A DNA stretch of 34,751 nt from Chlamydiota bacterium (GCA_012729785.1 JAAYCL010000044.1:1-34751); one strand, 5' to 3'. Numbered from the stretch's first letter, positions 23,934 through 33,226 are shown. The notes: generated by a model not told the origin, from the sequence alone. A program made the numbers and translations.

Positions 23934-26486
23934 CTACCGCTCCCGCGTCAGGCGTATGTCGTCGAACCAGGCGCACCCCTTCGAGGTCCCCCATCCGCCG
24001 ATGTAGACGGCGAGCGGGTGGCGCTGGTCGTTCTCGATGCGGAACTTCATCTCCCGGTAGGTCCAGTCGTAGGTCCCCGCGGGCCAGACGAGGGATTTGT
24101 CCTCCATCCCCTCCAGCCCCACCAGGGCGCCCTTGCCCCCGGTGGAGAGGCGCTCGGCCTTCGCCCAGCCGCTCAAAAGGTAGGTGCGGCCGGCCTCCAG
24201 GAATACCTGCTGGACGACGCCCCCGTCGCCGCCCTCCGCGCTGCAGATCCTCAAACACCGTTTTCCCTCCCGGGACGGGGTCTCCTCCACGCGCGTCTCT
24301 ACGGACGGCTTGAATGTCTTGGCGCTCCACCCCTCGGGCATCCCCTGGTTGTCCACGAGCTCGAAGCTGGGGTTCTGGAGCGTCGCCGGCCCGCCGGGGG
24401 AGGCAGCCTCCTCCACCGCCGGGCTCGGGGGGGCGCGGCGCGCCGGGGCGGGCCTGATCGCCCCCTTGTCCGTCTTCAGCACCTTGTAGAGGATGAGGTG
24501 GTCGGATTCGTACTCCACGCGGAACAGGGACGGCGGGACGGCGGAAAACCCGGCTTGTTTGAAGAGATTGTCCAGCCCGCGCCTGTTCAGAAGGAGGTAG
24601 TCGGCGCCCAGATGCCCGCTCAAGGTTGCGGCGGTCTGGAAATCCCTCGCCGCGAAGATCTCGTCCCTCGCCCGCATGATCTCGGCGTGGAACGGGGAAT
24701 CGTTCACGTACTCCGGAACGATGTGCGAGACGGAGCCGCGGAAGGAGATCGTCGCGAGCATGGAGGCCAGGTAGTCGAGCGGTTCGTTCGGGGCGACGAT
24801 GAAACTGTCGGGCGGGGTGTGGTCCCGGATCCAGACGAACTCCTCGTGAAGCGTGCACGGCATGGTCAGCGGTCTTGACCGGTGCCGCACCTCGTAGACG
24901 GTGCCGTAGAGCCCGATCGCCAGGCAGGCGAGGAGGGGGAGCAGGAGGCAGAGGCGCGCGCGGATCCCCCTGAACCGTTCCATGAACAGACAGCAGAACC
25001 GGCCGGTGAAGACGCTGAGGGAGATCTGGGCGGGGATGATGCAGCGCATCCCCCAGTCGTTCCAGAGCGCGGACTTCCGCACGCTGATCGCGGCGAACGG
25101 GATCAGCGCGGCGCAATACAGGAAGAGGGGGAGGAACGAGAACTCCTTCCGGCGGAGAGCCCAGCAGATCCCCGCGATCCCCAAAAGATAGGTGGCGCCG
25201 AACTCCAGCGGGTAGGCGACGAACCAGACCGTCGCGTACTGCCAGAAACGGCCGATCTTCAACTGCCATGCGTGCGGGTAAAACGGGGTCAGCGCGTTCG
25301 CCCCCGAGGCGGCCAGGATCTGATCGAGGGAGAGGAGGCCGCCGCAGACGGGAATCAGGATGACGAGGAGGGCCGGGGTCAGCCGGCCGCGGCGGGTAAC
25401 GCCGATCAGGAGCTGCGCCGCTCCCGCCGCGAGCAGGAGCATCCCTCCGATGCCCGCGATGAAGAGACTGTACCCGACCATCGCCCTGAAGAGCACGGCG
25501 GCCAGCAGGGCGTACCTGTACCGGACCGAGGCCCCGGGCGCCTCCTGCATCTCCCGGGTCAGAACGGCGATCAGCAGAAGGACGGCGGCGCCGAACAGGT
25601 GCTGCGGGACCCAGATGAAAAGGGAGTAGAAGGTATTCACCAGCGGGAGCTCGCCCAGCATCCCCATCGTGCCGTTCCATCGGTCGATATGGTGGTGGTC
25701 GAGGATCCCGAAGTGGCGCAGCGGCAGGATATCGAGGCCGTAGGCGACGGTCATGCAGAGCAGCGCGATGAAGACGCCGCACCGGCACCGAAGATACGAC
25801 CGGCTCACCAGGTACGCCATCCCGATGAACAGGAGGCTGGTGACGAGGATCTGGATCCCCCAGCAGGTCGGCAGGCCGAGCGCCCCCCCCGAGAGCGCCT
25901 GGAGCATGGCGACGGGCAGATGGTAGCCGAAGTAGTAGGTCAGCGTCTTCAGGGCGAAGAACGGGTTGGCGGGGGGGTACCCGGTCGAGAGGAGGGCGCC
26001 GGTGAAGGCGAGGTTCTTCTTGAAATCGCCGACCTCCGGCAGATAGGCGATCGCTTTCCCGAGGTGCGGAAAGAAGCAGCAGGCGTAGGGCAGGTAGACG
26101 GCGTAGAGGGTGCCCAGGCACAGGAGGCAGAGGGCGGCGCGCCACGGCGTCGGCCGCGGGAAGGAGATAGACGGGGGGGAGGGGGGGGAGGCGAGGAACA
26201 GCGCCCACGCCGCGGCGGCGAACGCGGCCAGGATCGACGACGGCGCGAACCCGAGGAGGGAGGCGGCGTAGTGCAGGAAGAGGGAGCTCAGGGCGAGGCT
26301 GGTTGTGGCGCAGACGATCGCGTTCCTGACGTTCATGACGGCGTAGTCGTCGCTCACCAGGCGCAGGGCGAGGAAGCCGAACAGGAAGGACGAGAGGGCG
26401 AAGAAGGAGAGCGCCGGGAAGAGATGCACCGCGCCCCAGACGACGAACGCCGCGCCGGCCGCGCGCGCGAGCGAGGAGCGCTTCAT
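23934..26486 (-). CDS. Divergent YYF-motif membrane protein with C-terminal carbohydrate-binding-like domain
   Basis: An 850-residue protein with numerous membrane segments up to about residue 560. It then has an outer globular part (FVWIRDHTPPDSFIVAPNEP) and a terminal domain at 705-850. That domain begins NPSFELVDNQGMPEGWS and ends AWFDDIRLTR, the usual frame of CBM4/9-like jelly-roll modules. The layout echoes YYY proteins: NPFFALKTLTYYFGYHLPVAML sits where the YYY motif would be, WVPQHLFGAA replaces the HEFP/DLHxH block, and WNDWGMRCIIP replaces the NTxFK block. A GT-C-type enzyme or glycan translocation protein is inferred. It starts inside the stop of the upstream GT39-like gene (ATGA), so both are made together. 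A CCTGCCGGCAGG palindrome (23917-23928) lies between it and the convergent fusion gene. Confidence 0.78.
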   Translation of the reverse strand: MKRSSLARAAGAAFVVWGAVHLFPALSFFALSSFLFGFLALRLVSDDYAVMNVRNAIVCATTSLALSSLFLHYAASLLGFAPSSILAAFAAAAWALFLASPPSPPSISFPRPTPWRAALCLLCLGTLYAVYLPYACCFFPHLGKAIAYLPEVGDFKKNLAFTGALLSTGYPPANPFFALKTLTYYFGYHLPVAMLQALSGGALGLPTCWGIQILVTSLLFIGMAYLVSRSYLRCRCGVFIALLCMTVAYGLDILPLRHFGILDHHHIDRWNGTMGMLGELPLVNTFYSLFIWVPQHLFGAAVLLLIAVLTREMQEAPGASVRYRYALLAAVLFRAMVGYSLFIAGIGGMLLLAAGAAQLLIGVTRRGRLTPALLVILIPVCGGLLSLDQILAASGANALTPFYPHAWQLKIGRFWQYATVWFVAYPLEFGATYLLGIAGICWALRRKEFSFLPLFLYCAALIPFAAISVRKSALWNDWGMRCIIPAQISLSVFTGRFCCLFMERFRGIRARLCLLLPLLACLAIGLYGTVYEVRHRSRPLTMPCTLHEEFVWIRDHTPPDSFIVAPNEPLDYLASMLATISFRGSVSHIVPEYVNDSPFHAEIMRARDEIFAARDFQTAATLSGHLGADYLLLNRRGLDNLFKQAGFSAVPPSLFRVEYESDHLILYKVLKTDKGAIRPAPARRAPPSPAVEEAASPGGPATLQNPSFELVDNQGMPEGWSAKTFKPSVETRVEETPSREGKRCLRICSAEGGDGGVVQQVFLEAGRTYLLSGWAKAERLSTGGKGALVGLEGMEDKSLVWPAGTYDWTYREMKFRIENDQRHPLAVYIGGWGTSKGCAWFDDIRLTRER

Positions 26487-28318
26487 CGGGACTCGTCCTC
26501 CATGGACGGCTCCAGCGACGCGCGCGGGATCAGGAAGGAGCAGAACACCTCCCTTCCCCGGGCGTCGCGATGCCGTTCCAGGATCGCGTCGGGATGGTGG
26601 CGCCGCACCAGGCGCGTGACCGTCTCCCGCCGCGACGGGTCGGCGAGGATGAGGCAGGCGTCCTTGCCGTGGGATTCCTTCAGGGGGAGCGCGTCCTCAA
26701 GCCGCGTCTGCTTCAGCTCCCCCAGGAGGTGCGGGGTGATCTCGTGCCTGTGGCCCGGTACCAGCGCGCCGTGCCGGTGGACGATGTAGCTGTTCACGTT
26801 GAAGCCGGGCCCGTCGAAGTAGATGAAGTAGTTGTCCGCCATCCGGGCGGCATAGGCGTACGGCAGGGTGGTGGCCGCGTAGGTGTCCCACGGGTAGAAG
26901 CGCGCGGCCAGCACGTTCCAGTTCTCCCTGCCGAGGAGGAGGAGCGCCGCGGTGAAACAGATTGCCGCCGCGCGGCGGGAGAAGGCGCAGAACGTGCGGT
27001 CGAGCAGGGCCAGCGCGATTCCGGCGAAGATGAAGGTCATGACGGTCGCGCAGACGAGGCGCCTCTCGAACGGCCACGCGAGGAGGCCGGGGATCAGCCC
27101 CGCGAAGAAGGAGACGGTGACCATGTAGTAGGGAAGCTCCCGCAGCCGCGAGAGGCTGTACCCGAGCCCGACGAGGAAGAGGATGCCCACGGTGGGGCTG
27201 AGCAGCGGTACGTTCTCGTAGGGGCGCGGGGTGCCGTACGGGGCGGTGGACCGGTTCCAGGTCTGCAGCAGAAACGGGAGGTTCTTCTTGAACTCCGCCC
27301 AGTCCTTGACCGACGGGTCGACGGTGTAGCCGAGGTGCTTCTTGGTGAGGTAGTAGTCGGGCCAGCGCGCCCAGTCCTTCCCCAGCGGAACGAGGCTGAC
27401 GGCGAGGAACGCCGCGGCCCCCAGCGCGAGGTGCGGGAGGCGGCGGCGGTAAAAGCCGGGGTCGGCCAGGAGGATGTAGGCGAGGATCAGGGCGACGGAG
27501 ACGGGGACGGCCCTGAACGGGGGGTAGCCGAAGAAGCCGAGCGCAAGGCAGGCCCCGCAGAGAAGGAAATGATACCAGCGCCCGGTCCGGTACGAGAGGT
27601 ACAGCAGCCAGAGCACCAGGAGCTGGAACTGCGGGGCGAGGCCGAGGCGCTCCGCGATCTTGCTGATCACGTTGTGCCAGAGCGAGAAGGAGAGGAGGAA
27701 GGTCGCCGCGATCGCGGGGTAGTCGCCGAAGAGCCGCCTCGTGAAGAAGAAAAGCACGACGAGCATCAGCATGCCGTTGACGAGCGAGACGGAGCGGAGG
27801 ACGGGGATGGAGACGCCGAACAGCTTGAACGCCGCGGCCACGAGATAGAAGTAGAACGACTCCCTCAGATGGAAGAACGGGCGGTACGAAAGCGTCCCCT
27901 CGGCGATCTCGATCCCCACCCGCGCCTTCACCGATTCGTCGATGTCGAGGCCGGGGATGGCGTCGGCGTACCGGTAGAGGCGGAGGAAGAGGGAGAGCGC
28001 CATCAGGAGGGCGAAGACCCAGGGCAGGACCGCCCGGGGGATGGATCGGGGCGCCCCCCCCCCGCCGTCCGAGGCGGGGGCGCGCAAAAAGAGGAGCATC
28101 GTGGCGAGGACGGAGGCCGCGAGCAGCCAGGCGCCGAGGACCGGGTGCGACGACGCGGGCGGGTAGACGAGCGACTGGCCGACGGTGGCGCAGGCCAGGA
28201 TGGCCGTAAGCAGGATCGGACGGGGGGAGGCCCTCCCGGAGCCCAGAAGCTGCACCCCCAGGAGAACGGCCTGGATGTACAGGAGCGTGTCAAACGGATG
28301 CGCAGGCAGACTCGGCAT
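26483..28318 (-). CDS. GT39/ArnT-like membrane glycosyltransferase
   Basis: A 611-residue multi-spanning protein of the PMT_2 type. The first outer loop has GLDIDESVKARVG with the Asp-Glu pair expected for GT-C catalysis. LRESFYFYLVAAAFKLFG, RSVSLVNGMLML and a repeated pattern of hydrophobic segments follow, and a soluble C-terminal part contains PFERRLVCATV and YFIYFDGPGFNVNSYIVH. It probably moves a sugar from polyprenyl phosphate to lipid, glycan or protein on the outer face. I chose ATG 28318: the longer frame to 28546 reads a Pro/Arg-rich shadow and would run into the divergent gene's leader. Three extra hydrophobic segments precede the catalytic loop, more than in standard ArnT. It is coupled to the YYF-CBM gene. 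Confidence 0.83.
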   Translation of the reverse strand: MPSLPAHPFDTLLYIQAVLLGVQLLGSGRASPRPILLTAILACATVGQSLVYPPASSHPVLGAWLLAASVLATMLLFLRAPASDGGGGAPRSIPRAVLPWVFALLMALSLFLRLYRYADAIPGLDIDESVKARVGIEIAEGTLSYRPFFHLRESFYFYLVAAAFKLFGVSIPVLRSVSLVNGMLMLVVLFFFTRRLFGDYPAIAATFLLSFSLWHNVISKIAERLGLAPQFQLLVLWLLYLSYRTGRWYHFLLCGACLALGFFGYPPFRAVPVSVALILAYILLADPGFYRRRLPHLALGAAAFLAVSLVPLGKDWARWPDYYLTKKHLGYTVDPSVKDWAEFKKNLPFLLQTWNRSTAPYGTPRPYENVPLLSPTVGILFLVGLGYSLSRLRELPYYMVTVSFFAGLIPGLLAWPFERRLVCATVMTFIFAGIALALLDRTFCAFSRRAAAICFTAALLLLGRENWNVLAARFYPWDTYAATTLPYAYAARMADNYFIYFDGPGFNVNSYIVHRHGALVPGHRHEITPHLLGELKQTRLEDALPLKESHGKDACLILADPSRRETVTRLVRRHHPDAILERHRDARGREVFCSFLIPRASLEPSMEDESR

Positions 28319-28382
28319 TGTCGAGCTCGCGGCGTATGCTACACTTACGCAGTACCATATCGGAAACGCCGCCGCCGCGCAA
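28318..28382. promoter_or_regulatory. Possible overlapping face-to-face promoters with an 18-bp-period dyad
   Basis: In the 127-base gap between divergent genes: + strand TTGTCG (28318-28323), 16 bases, TACACT (28340-28345); - strand TTGCGC (28382-28377), 17 bases, TATGGT (28359-28354). An inverted repeat GTATGCTAC (28334-28342) and GTACCATAT (28352-28360) matches at 7 of 9 and covers both -10 boxes. Individual boxes are only 3-4 of 6 to consensus, so this is tentative. This patch is clearly more AT-rich than its surroundings. Confidence 0.3.
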
Positions 28383-28445
28383 CAACTACCCGGCCGTTCA
28401 ACGTCGGGCGCCGCGGGCGGCGAAGGCGGGGGGGGGGGGCGACGG

Positions 28446-30134
28446 ATGCGGCACAGGACGACCGCGGCGCTTCTCGTCGCGTGCGCCGCGCTGCTGGGGG
28501 CGGGGTTCGCCGTGCGGGCGCTGGTCCCGGTGGAAGGCCTGACCATCGACGAGGCCGACTACCTCTTCTCGACCTTCCGGTACCTCAACGGCGAGCCGCT
28601 CAAACTGCATATCATCAACGGCGGCCTGTCGCTGCGGGCGTTCGCCTTCGCCCCGATCGCCCGGCTCGTGTCCGAGCCGTACAAGATCAACAGGACGATC
28701 TGCGGCATCGAGGCCGCGCTGGGGCAGGCGGCGATCCTGTGCGCGGCGTTCCTGTTGTTCGGCGCCTACGGGCTGTGCGTCGCGGGCCTCACCCTGTGCG
28801 CCTCCCGGATCGGGCTCACCGCGCATATCTTCTGGCACGTCACCTGGCTCCTGCTCCCGATGGGGTTCTTCTTCTTGATCTTCGCCCACCTCTCCGAGTC
28901 GCCCCGGCCGGCCGGCAGGCGCGTGGCGTGTTGCTTCGCGATTTTGGGCGCGGCGATATTCTGGGCGGTCTTCACCTACGCGGGGGGGCGTTCGCTCATC
29001 CTCGCCGCCCCCTTGTTGGCCGCCTATCTCGTTGTGACCCGGAAAACAGGCGTCGGGACCGCGCTCGGCTCCCTCCTCCTCTGCGCCCTAACCGCCTGCG
29101 CGCTCGGATTCGCCTACGCCGGCCTCTGCGCGGACGGGGGCGCGACCTTCGCCGGCCGGCTGCGCGCGGTGGGCGACGTCTACTTCCGCCACACCGGATG
29201 GGGCAGGTACGTGCCGGTGTCCCGCTACCCGCACAACGCCGTCGCCCTGTACCGCCAGTTCTTCGATCCGGCGCAGAACGACTACGCCTCCCCCGCGAAC
29301 GTGATGAGCCCCGTGCGGGCCTCGGCCCTCCCCCCGCACCTGGCGTTCCTGGCCGCGGCGGCGCTCTGCGCGATGCTCGTCGACCTCGGCCGGCTGCTGT
29401 GCATTCGTCCGGCGCCGGCGGAGGCGCGCCGCCGGTTCCTGCGCGACCTGTTCCTTCTGCTCTTATTCCTCGCCGGCGTCTCGCCGGCGATCATGAGCGA
29501 CCAGCCGACGCTGAGGCGTTCCCTGATGGGGATTTCGGCGCTCGTGCTGCTCGGCGCGCGTCCGATCGTCACCGGGGACCGCTTCCCCCGCATGCGAAAG
29601 GCCTGCGCCTGCGCGACCGCGGGGCTGGTGCTCTGGTCGTCGCTGCGCGCGGGCGCCTCCCTGAGGAGCGAATACCTCGCCTACGTCCCGTACCACCGGG
29701 CGGGACCGACCCGGCGGATGCACGAGACGGTCAAATCGCTGACGGGACGGGAGGGGATCGACATCGTGTTCATCCCCGACAGCAACCCGTACAGGTTCTC
29801 CTGCTTCTACGGGGACCCGGCGTTCGCCGCCGCGCTCGACCGGAGGATCGTCGGCTGGGGGGAGATCGTTCGGCACGTGGCCGGCCGGGAGGGCCAAACC
29901 GTCGTGGGGATCATCTGCGAGAACAACGACCTGGCCGAGTTCGAGGAGCGATACGGCATCCCCGGCACAAACGGCTTCGCGCGCCACATAGGCAGGGAGA
30001 TCGACTCGGGAAGGGGCGTCGCGGCGTGGAACGATTTCACCGTGGCGTGCTGGGGAGACCGGTGCGATCTCGTGGAGTCGCTCCTGCCGCGGCCGCGGTC
30101 GGACGCCCGGCTGCCTAACGTCCCCAACATATGA
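28446..30134 (+). CDS. Multi-spanning GT-C-like membrane protein
   Basis: A 562-residue protein with a signal-anchor-like first helix. It has a first outer loop with EGLTIDEADYLFSTFRYLNG, carrying the Asp-Glu typical of GT-C enzymes, and about ten membrane segments to residue about 400. A soluble C-terminal domain follows (MHETVKSLTGREGIDIVFIPDSNPYRF, VVGIICENNDLAEFEERYG). It resembles the PMT/ArnT layout but I cannot place it in a named family, so glycosyltransferase is inference. ATG 28446 follows a G-run rather than a clean ribosome-binding site; the frame further upstream crosses the divergent gene and is not protein-like. The flippase starts 34 bases downstream, so both likely share a transcript. 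Confidence 0.7.
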   Translation: MRHRTTAALLVACAALLGAGFAVRALVPVEGLTIDEADYLFSTFRYLNGEPLKLHIINGGLSLRAFAFAPIARLVSEPYKINRTICGIEAALGQAAILCAAFLLFGAYGLCVAGLTLCASRIGLTAHIFWHVTWLLLPMGFFFLIFAHLSESPRPAGRRVACCFAILGAAIFWAVFTYAGGRSLILAAPLLAAYLVVTRKTGVGTALGSLLLCALTACALGFAYAGLCADGGATFAGRLRAVGDVYFRHTGWGRYVPVSRYPHNAVALYRQFFDPAQNDYASPANVMSPVRASALPPHLAFLAAAALCAMLVDLGRLLCIRPAPAEARRRFLRDLFLLLLFLAGVSPAIMSDQPTLRRSLMGISALVLLGARPIVTGDRFPRMRKACACATAGLVLWSSLRAGASLRSEYLAYVPYHRAGPTRRMHETVKSLTGREGIDIVFIPDSNPYRFSCFYGDPAFAAALDRRIVGWGEIVRHVAGREGQTVVGIICENNDLAEFEERYGIPGTNGFARHIGREIDSGRGVAAWNDFTVACWGDRCDLVESLLPRPRSDARLPNVPNI

Positions 30135-30168
30135 TGAGCGCCCGTCGCGCGCTCCAGGGAGGGCACTG

Positions 30169-31665
30169 ATGTCGATGCGCACCGAAGAGCCACACCCCCC
30201 GGCCTCGACCGCCGGATCGAAGACGCCGGGCGGCGCCTCGGCGGGGCGGGGGGTCGCCTTCCTCTCCCTCTCGAAGGGCTGGTTCATGGTCGCCGGCTAC
30301 GCCGGCGTCTTCGGCCTCACCCGGCTCCTCCCGAAGGAGCAGTACGGCGTCTACGCGGTCGTGGCGGGCATCGTCTCGATCCTCGGCGACGTGCTGATCC
30401 GCGGGACGATACAGGCGGTTTCGCGCTTCGCCGCCGGGGATCCGTCGCGCGCGGAGTCCGTCAAACGGGCGGCGCTCAGGCTTCAGTGCCTCCTCGGGGG
30501 GGGCCTCTTCGCCGCCTACTACCTCCTCTCTCCCCTGATCGCCCGTTTTTTGCACGACCCCTCCCTCGTCGGCCCGCTCCGGGTCTCGTCGCTGATCGTG
30601 CTCTCCTACTCGTTCTACCCGGTCTACGTCGGTTTTCTGAACGGCCTGCGGAGATTTCTCCTCCAGGCGTCTCTGGACATGACCTTCTCCACGATGAAGC
30701 TTGGCCTGATGCTCGTGTTCGCCGCGGCCGGCTTCGGGGCGGCCGGGGCGCTCGGCGGCTTCGGCCTGGCCGCGTTCCTGATCCTCCTCGTCGCGATGGG
30801 ATTCTCCCCCGCCGTGGCGCCGCGCGGCCGGTTCCCCCTCGCGCCGCTCTTCTCGTTCCAGCTCTTCATCGTCGTCTTCACGGTCCTGAGCAACCTGCTG
30901 CTCAAGACGGACCTGCTCCTCCTCAAGCGCCTCTCCTCCCCCGCGGAGGCCAACACGCTCGCCGCCTTCTACGCGGCCGCCCAGCAGCTCGCCTTCATTC
31001 CCTACCAGGCGATCGTCTCGGTCACCTTCGTCATCTTCCCGCTCGTTTCGGGCCTCACCGCGCTCGGGGACGCGGGGCGGGTGCGGGGGTATATACGGGA
31101 GGCGCTCCGGTACAGCCTGATGCTCACCGGTCTCATCGCGGTGCTCTTCTCCGCGAACGCCCCCGCGACCATACGCCTCCTCTTCCCCGCGGGATACGAG
31201 GCAGGCGCCGGGGCGCTCTCCGTGCTCGTCTTCGGCGTGGTCTTCTTCTCCCTCTTCCTCGTGGCGGCGACCGCCATCTCCGGGAGCGGCCGCCCCGGCC
31301 TCTCCGTCCTCGTCGGGCTGGGCACGCTCGCCCTCGACGTCCTGCTCAACGCCTGGCTGATCCCCGTGCACGGCATCCGCGGCGCGGCGGTCGCGACCAC
31401 GCTCGCGATGGCGACGGGGATGTGCGCGGCCTGGGGCTGTCTGCGTCTGCGTTTCGGCCCCTGTCTCCCGATCCTATCCGCCGCGCGCGTGGCGGCCGCG
31501 GGGGCGGCGGTCTATTTTGCCTCGGGGCTGCTGCCCGCCTCGGGGATCTATCTCGCGGGCAGCTTCGCCGCGCTCGCCGCCCTGTACCTCCTCCTGCTTG
31601 TCGCCCTGCGGGAGCTCGGGGCCGCGGACCTCGCCCGGGTGAGGAAGGCGGCCGGGCTGGGGTGA
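30169..31665 (+). CDS. Polysaccharide flippase (Wzx/MATE/MurJ superfamily)
   Basis: A 498-residue protein with a short polar N-terminus and about 12-14 membrane helices. The opening block GVAFLSLSKGWFMVAGYAGVFGLTRLLPKEQYGVYAVV is the usual start of RfbX/Wzx-like polysaccharide exporters (shown here through positions 30250-30360). Later SNLLLKTDLLLLKRLSS, FPAGYEAGAGALSVL and LNAWLIPVHGIRGAAVATT match the same family. It probably moves lipid-linked oligosaccharide across the cytoplasmic membrane. The ATG at 30169 has AGGGAGGG (30156-30163). It lies directly behind the GT-C-like gene. The 150 bases after it hold a CCCCG/CGGGG hairpin (31725-31742) and a small AAGC/GCTT hairpin with T-rich tail (31771-31790), either of which might end the transcript. 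Confidence 0.88.
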   Translation: MSMRTEEPHPPASTAGSKTPGGASAGRGVAFLSLSKGWFMVAGYAGVFGLTRLLPKEQYGVYAVVAGIVSILGDVLIRGTIQAVSRFAAGDPSRAESVKRAALRLQCLLGGGLFAAYYLLSPLIARFLHDPSLVGPLRVSSLIVLSYSFYPVYVGFLNGLRRFLLQASLDMTFSTMKLGLMLVFAAAGFGAAGALGGFGLAAFLILLVAMGFSPAVAPRGRFPLAPLFSFQLFIVVFTVLSNLLLKTDLLLLKRLSSPAEANTLAAFYAAAQQLAFIPYQAIVSVTFVIFPLVSGLTALGDAGRVRGYIREALRYSLMLTGLIAVLFSANAPATIRLLFPAGYEAGAGALSVLVFGVVFFSLFLVAATAISGSGRPGLSVLVGLGTLALDVLLNAWLIPVHGIRGAAVATTLAMATGMCAAWGCLRLRFGPCLPILSAARVAAAGAAVYFASGLLPASGIYLAGSFAALAALYLLLLVALRELGAADLARVRKAAGLG

Positions 31666-31815
31666 GGGCAACCGGGGGATGCGCAGTTCGTCCCGCGCCC
31701 CCTGTTTCGCGCCCGCGGGCGTCTCCCCGGGCCGTCACGGGGTCGCGCTGCGCGCCCCGGAATGGCGGATAAGCAGGCGCTTTTGAATTTTGCACGACAA
31801 CGGGGAAACTCCTGG

Positions 31816-31844
31816 TTGAATCCAGCCTTGCCGTGCGGTATCAT
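31816..31844 (+). promoter_or_regulatory. Sigma70-like promoter giving a leaderless mRNA for the GT2-methyltransferase gene
   Basis: TTGAAT (31816-31821), a 17-base spacer and TATCAT (31839-31844); the ATG at 31851 is six bases past the -10, at the expected transcription start. No ribosome-binding site is present. An AT-rich stretch (31780-31800) upstream could act as an UP-like element. The rest of the 185-base gap after the flippase has only the hairpins noted there. Confidence 0.65.
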
Positions 31845-31850
31845 GCCGCC

Positions 31851-33224
31851 ATGAAGCTCTCCGTGGTGATCCCGGCCTACAACGAGATCTGCACCATCGT
31901 CGAGCTCCTCCGCAGGGTGAAGGCCGTCCCGATCGAAAAGCAGATCGTCGTCGTCGACGACTGCTCCATCGACGGGACGCGAGAGGAGCTCTCCCGCATC
32001 GCCGCGGCCGACCCCTCGATCACCCTCGTGTTGCACGACCGGAACCTCGGCAAGGGCGCGGCCCTGCGGACCGGCTTCAGGCACGCGACGGGGGATATCC
32101 TCATCGTGCAGGACGCCGACCTCGAATACTACCCCGAGGAGTACCCGAAGCTGATCGAACCGATCGTCGGCGGGAAGGCGGACGTGGTCTACGGCTCCCG
32201 CTTCCTCGGCACGCACCGCGTCTTCATGTTCTCCCACTACCTCGGCAACAAGCTGCTGAACCTCTGCACCAACATCCTCTACAACTGCATCTTCACCGAC
32301 ATGGAGACCTGCTACAAGGCGTTCCGCAGGGAGGTCCTGGAGGGGATGCGCCTCCGCTCCGACAGCTTCGGTTTCGAGCCGGAATTCACCGCCAACGTGA
32401 TGAAGCGCGGCTACAAGGTCTACGAGGTCCCGATCTCGTACGACGGCAGGTCGTACACGGAGGGGAAGAAGATCACCTGGCGGGACGGCTTCGTCGCCCT
32501 CTGGTGGCTCATCCGCTGCCGTTTCGAGCCGCTCGACATCGGGCGGGAGACGCTTGTCAGGATGGAGAAGGTGCGGCGCTACAACGACTGGATCCACGAG
32601 CAGGTGCGCCCGTTCCTCGGGCGGCGCATCCTCGAGGCGGGAGCGGGGATCGGCAACATCACGCGCAAGCTCCTCGGCCGCGAGCTGGTGATCGCCTCCG
32701 ACGTCTCGGAGGGCCACCTCCAGACGCTGCGCACCCGCTTCGTCGGGAGCCCCCGCCTGAGGATCATCCCGCTCGACCTCGACCGCTGCGGCGCGGACGC
32801 GCTCGCCGGCGAGAGGATCGACACCGTGCTCTGCCTCAACGTCCTCGAGCATGTCGGGGACGACGCCCGCGCCCTCCGGTTCTTCCGAGAGCTGCTCGTG
32901 CCCGGGGGGCGGCTCGTGCTCCTCGTCCCCGCCTGCCCGTCGCTCTACTCGAGGATCGACGCCGGGCTCGAGCACCACCGGCGCTACGGCCGCGCGGAGC
33001 TCTGCAGCAAAATGGAGGAGGCGGGTTTCCGCGTCGAGCGGATCGGGTTCCTCAACCTCCTCGGGGCGGTCGGGTGGTTCGTGAACGGGAAGATACTGAG
33101 AAGGAAAATGCTGCCGAAGAACCAGCTCGCCTTCTTCGACCTGCTCGTCCCGTTCCTCCGGTTCGAGCGGCGCCTGAGGATCCCGTTCGGCCTCTCCCTG
33201 CTGGCGGTGGGCAGGAAGGAGTAG
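31851..33224 (+). CDS. Bifunctional GT2 glycosyltransferase / SAM-dependent methyltransferase
   Basis: A 457-residue two-domain protein. Residues 1-230 are a GT2 domain of the DPM-synthase-like type: LSVVIPAYNE, VVVDDCSIDG (D36, D37), IVQDADLEYYP (D88, D90), GSRFLG, ETCYKAFRR and SFGFEPEFTA. Residues about 245-457 are a class I methyltransferase: ILEAGAGIGN (260-269), CLNVLEHVGDD (328-338), PGGRLVLLVP and EHHRRYGRAEL. This fusion type is known in bacterial genomes. It probably makes a polyprenyl-linked sugar and methylates a lipid or glycan intermediate; substrates are unknown. The ATG at 31851 is set by the promoter just upstream and by the GT2 start. It ends convergent to the next gene. Confidence 0.9.
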   Translation: MKLSVVIPAYNEICTIVELLRRVKAVPIEKQIVVVDDCSIDGTREELSRIAAADPSITLVLHDRNLGKGAALRTGFRHATGDILIVQDADLEYYPEEYPKLIEPIVGGKADVVYGSRFLGTHRVFMFSHYLGNKLLNLCTNILYNCIFTDMETCYKAFRREVLEGMRLRSDSFGFEPEFTANVMKRGYKVYEVPISYDGRSYTEGKKITWRDGFVALWWLIRCRFEPLDIGRETLVRMEKVRRYNDWIHEQVRPFLGRRILEAGAGIGNITRKLLGRELVIASDVSEGHLQTLRTRFVGSPRLRIIPLDLDRCGADALAGERIDTVLCLNVLEHVGDDARALRFFRELLVPGGRLVLLVPACPSLYSRIDAGLEHHRRYGRAELCSKMEEAGFRVERIGFLNLLGAVGWFVNGKILRRKMLPKNQLAFFDLLVPFLRFERRLRIPFGLSLLAVGRKE

Positions 33225-33226
33225 CG

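Noticed and set aside
26570-30118. 1182-codon open frame on the plus strand
   Set aside because: It is antisense to the GT39-like gene and out of frame with the GT-C-like gene. It is very rich in charged residues and has no domain; shadow frame.
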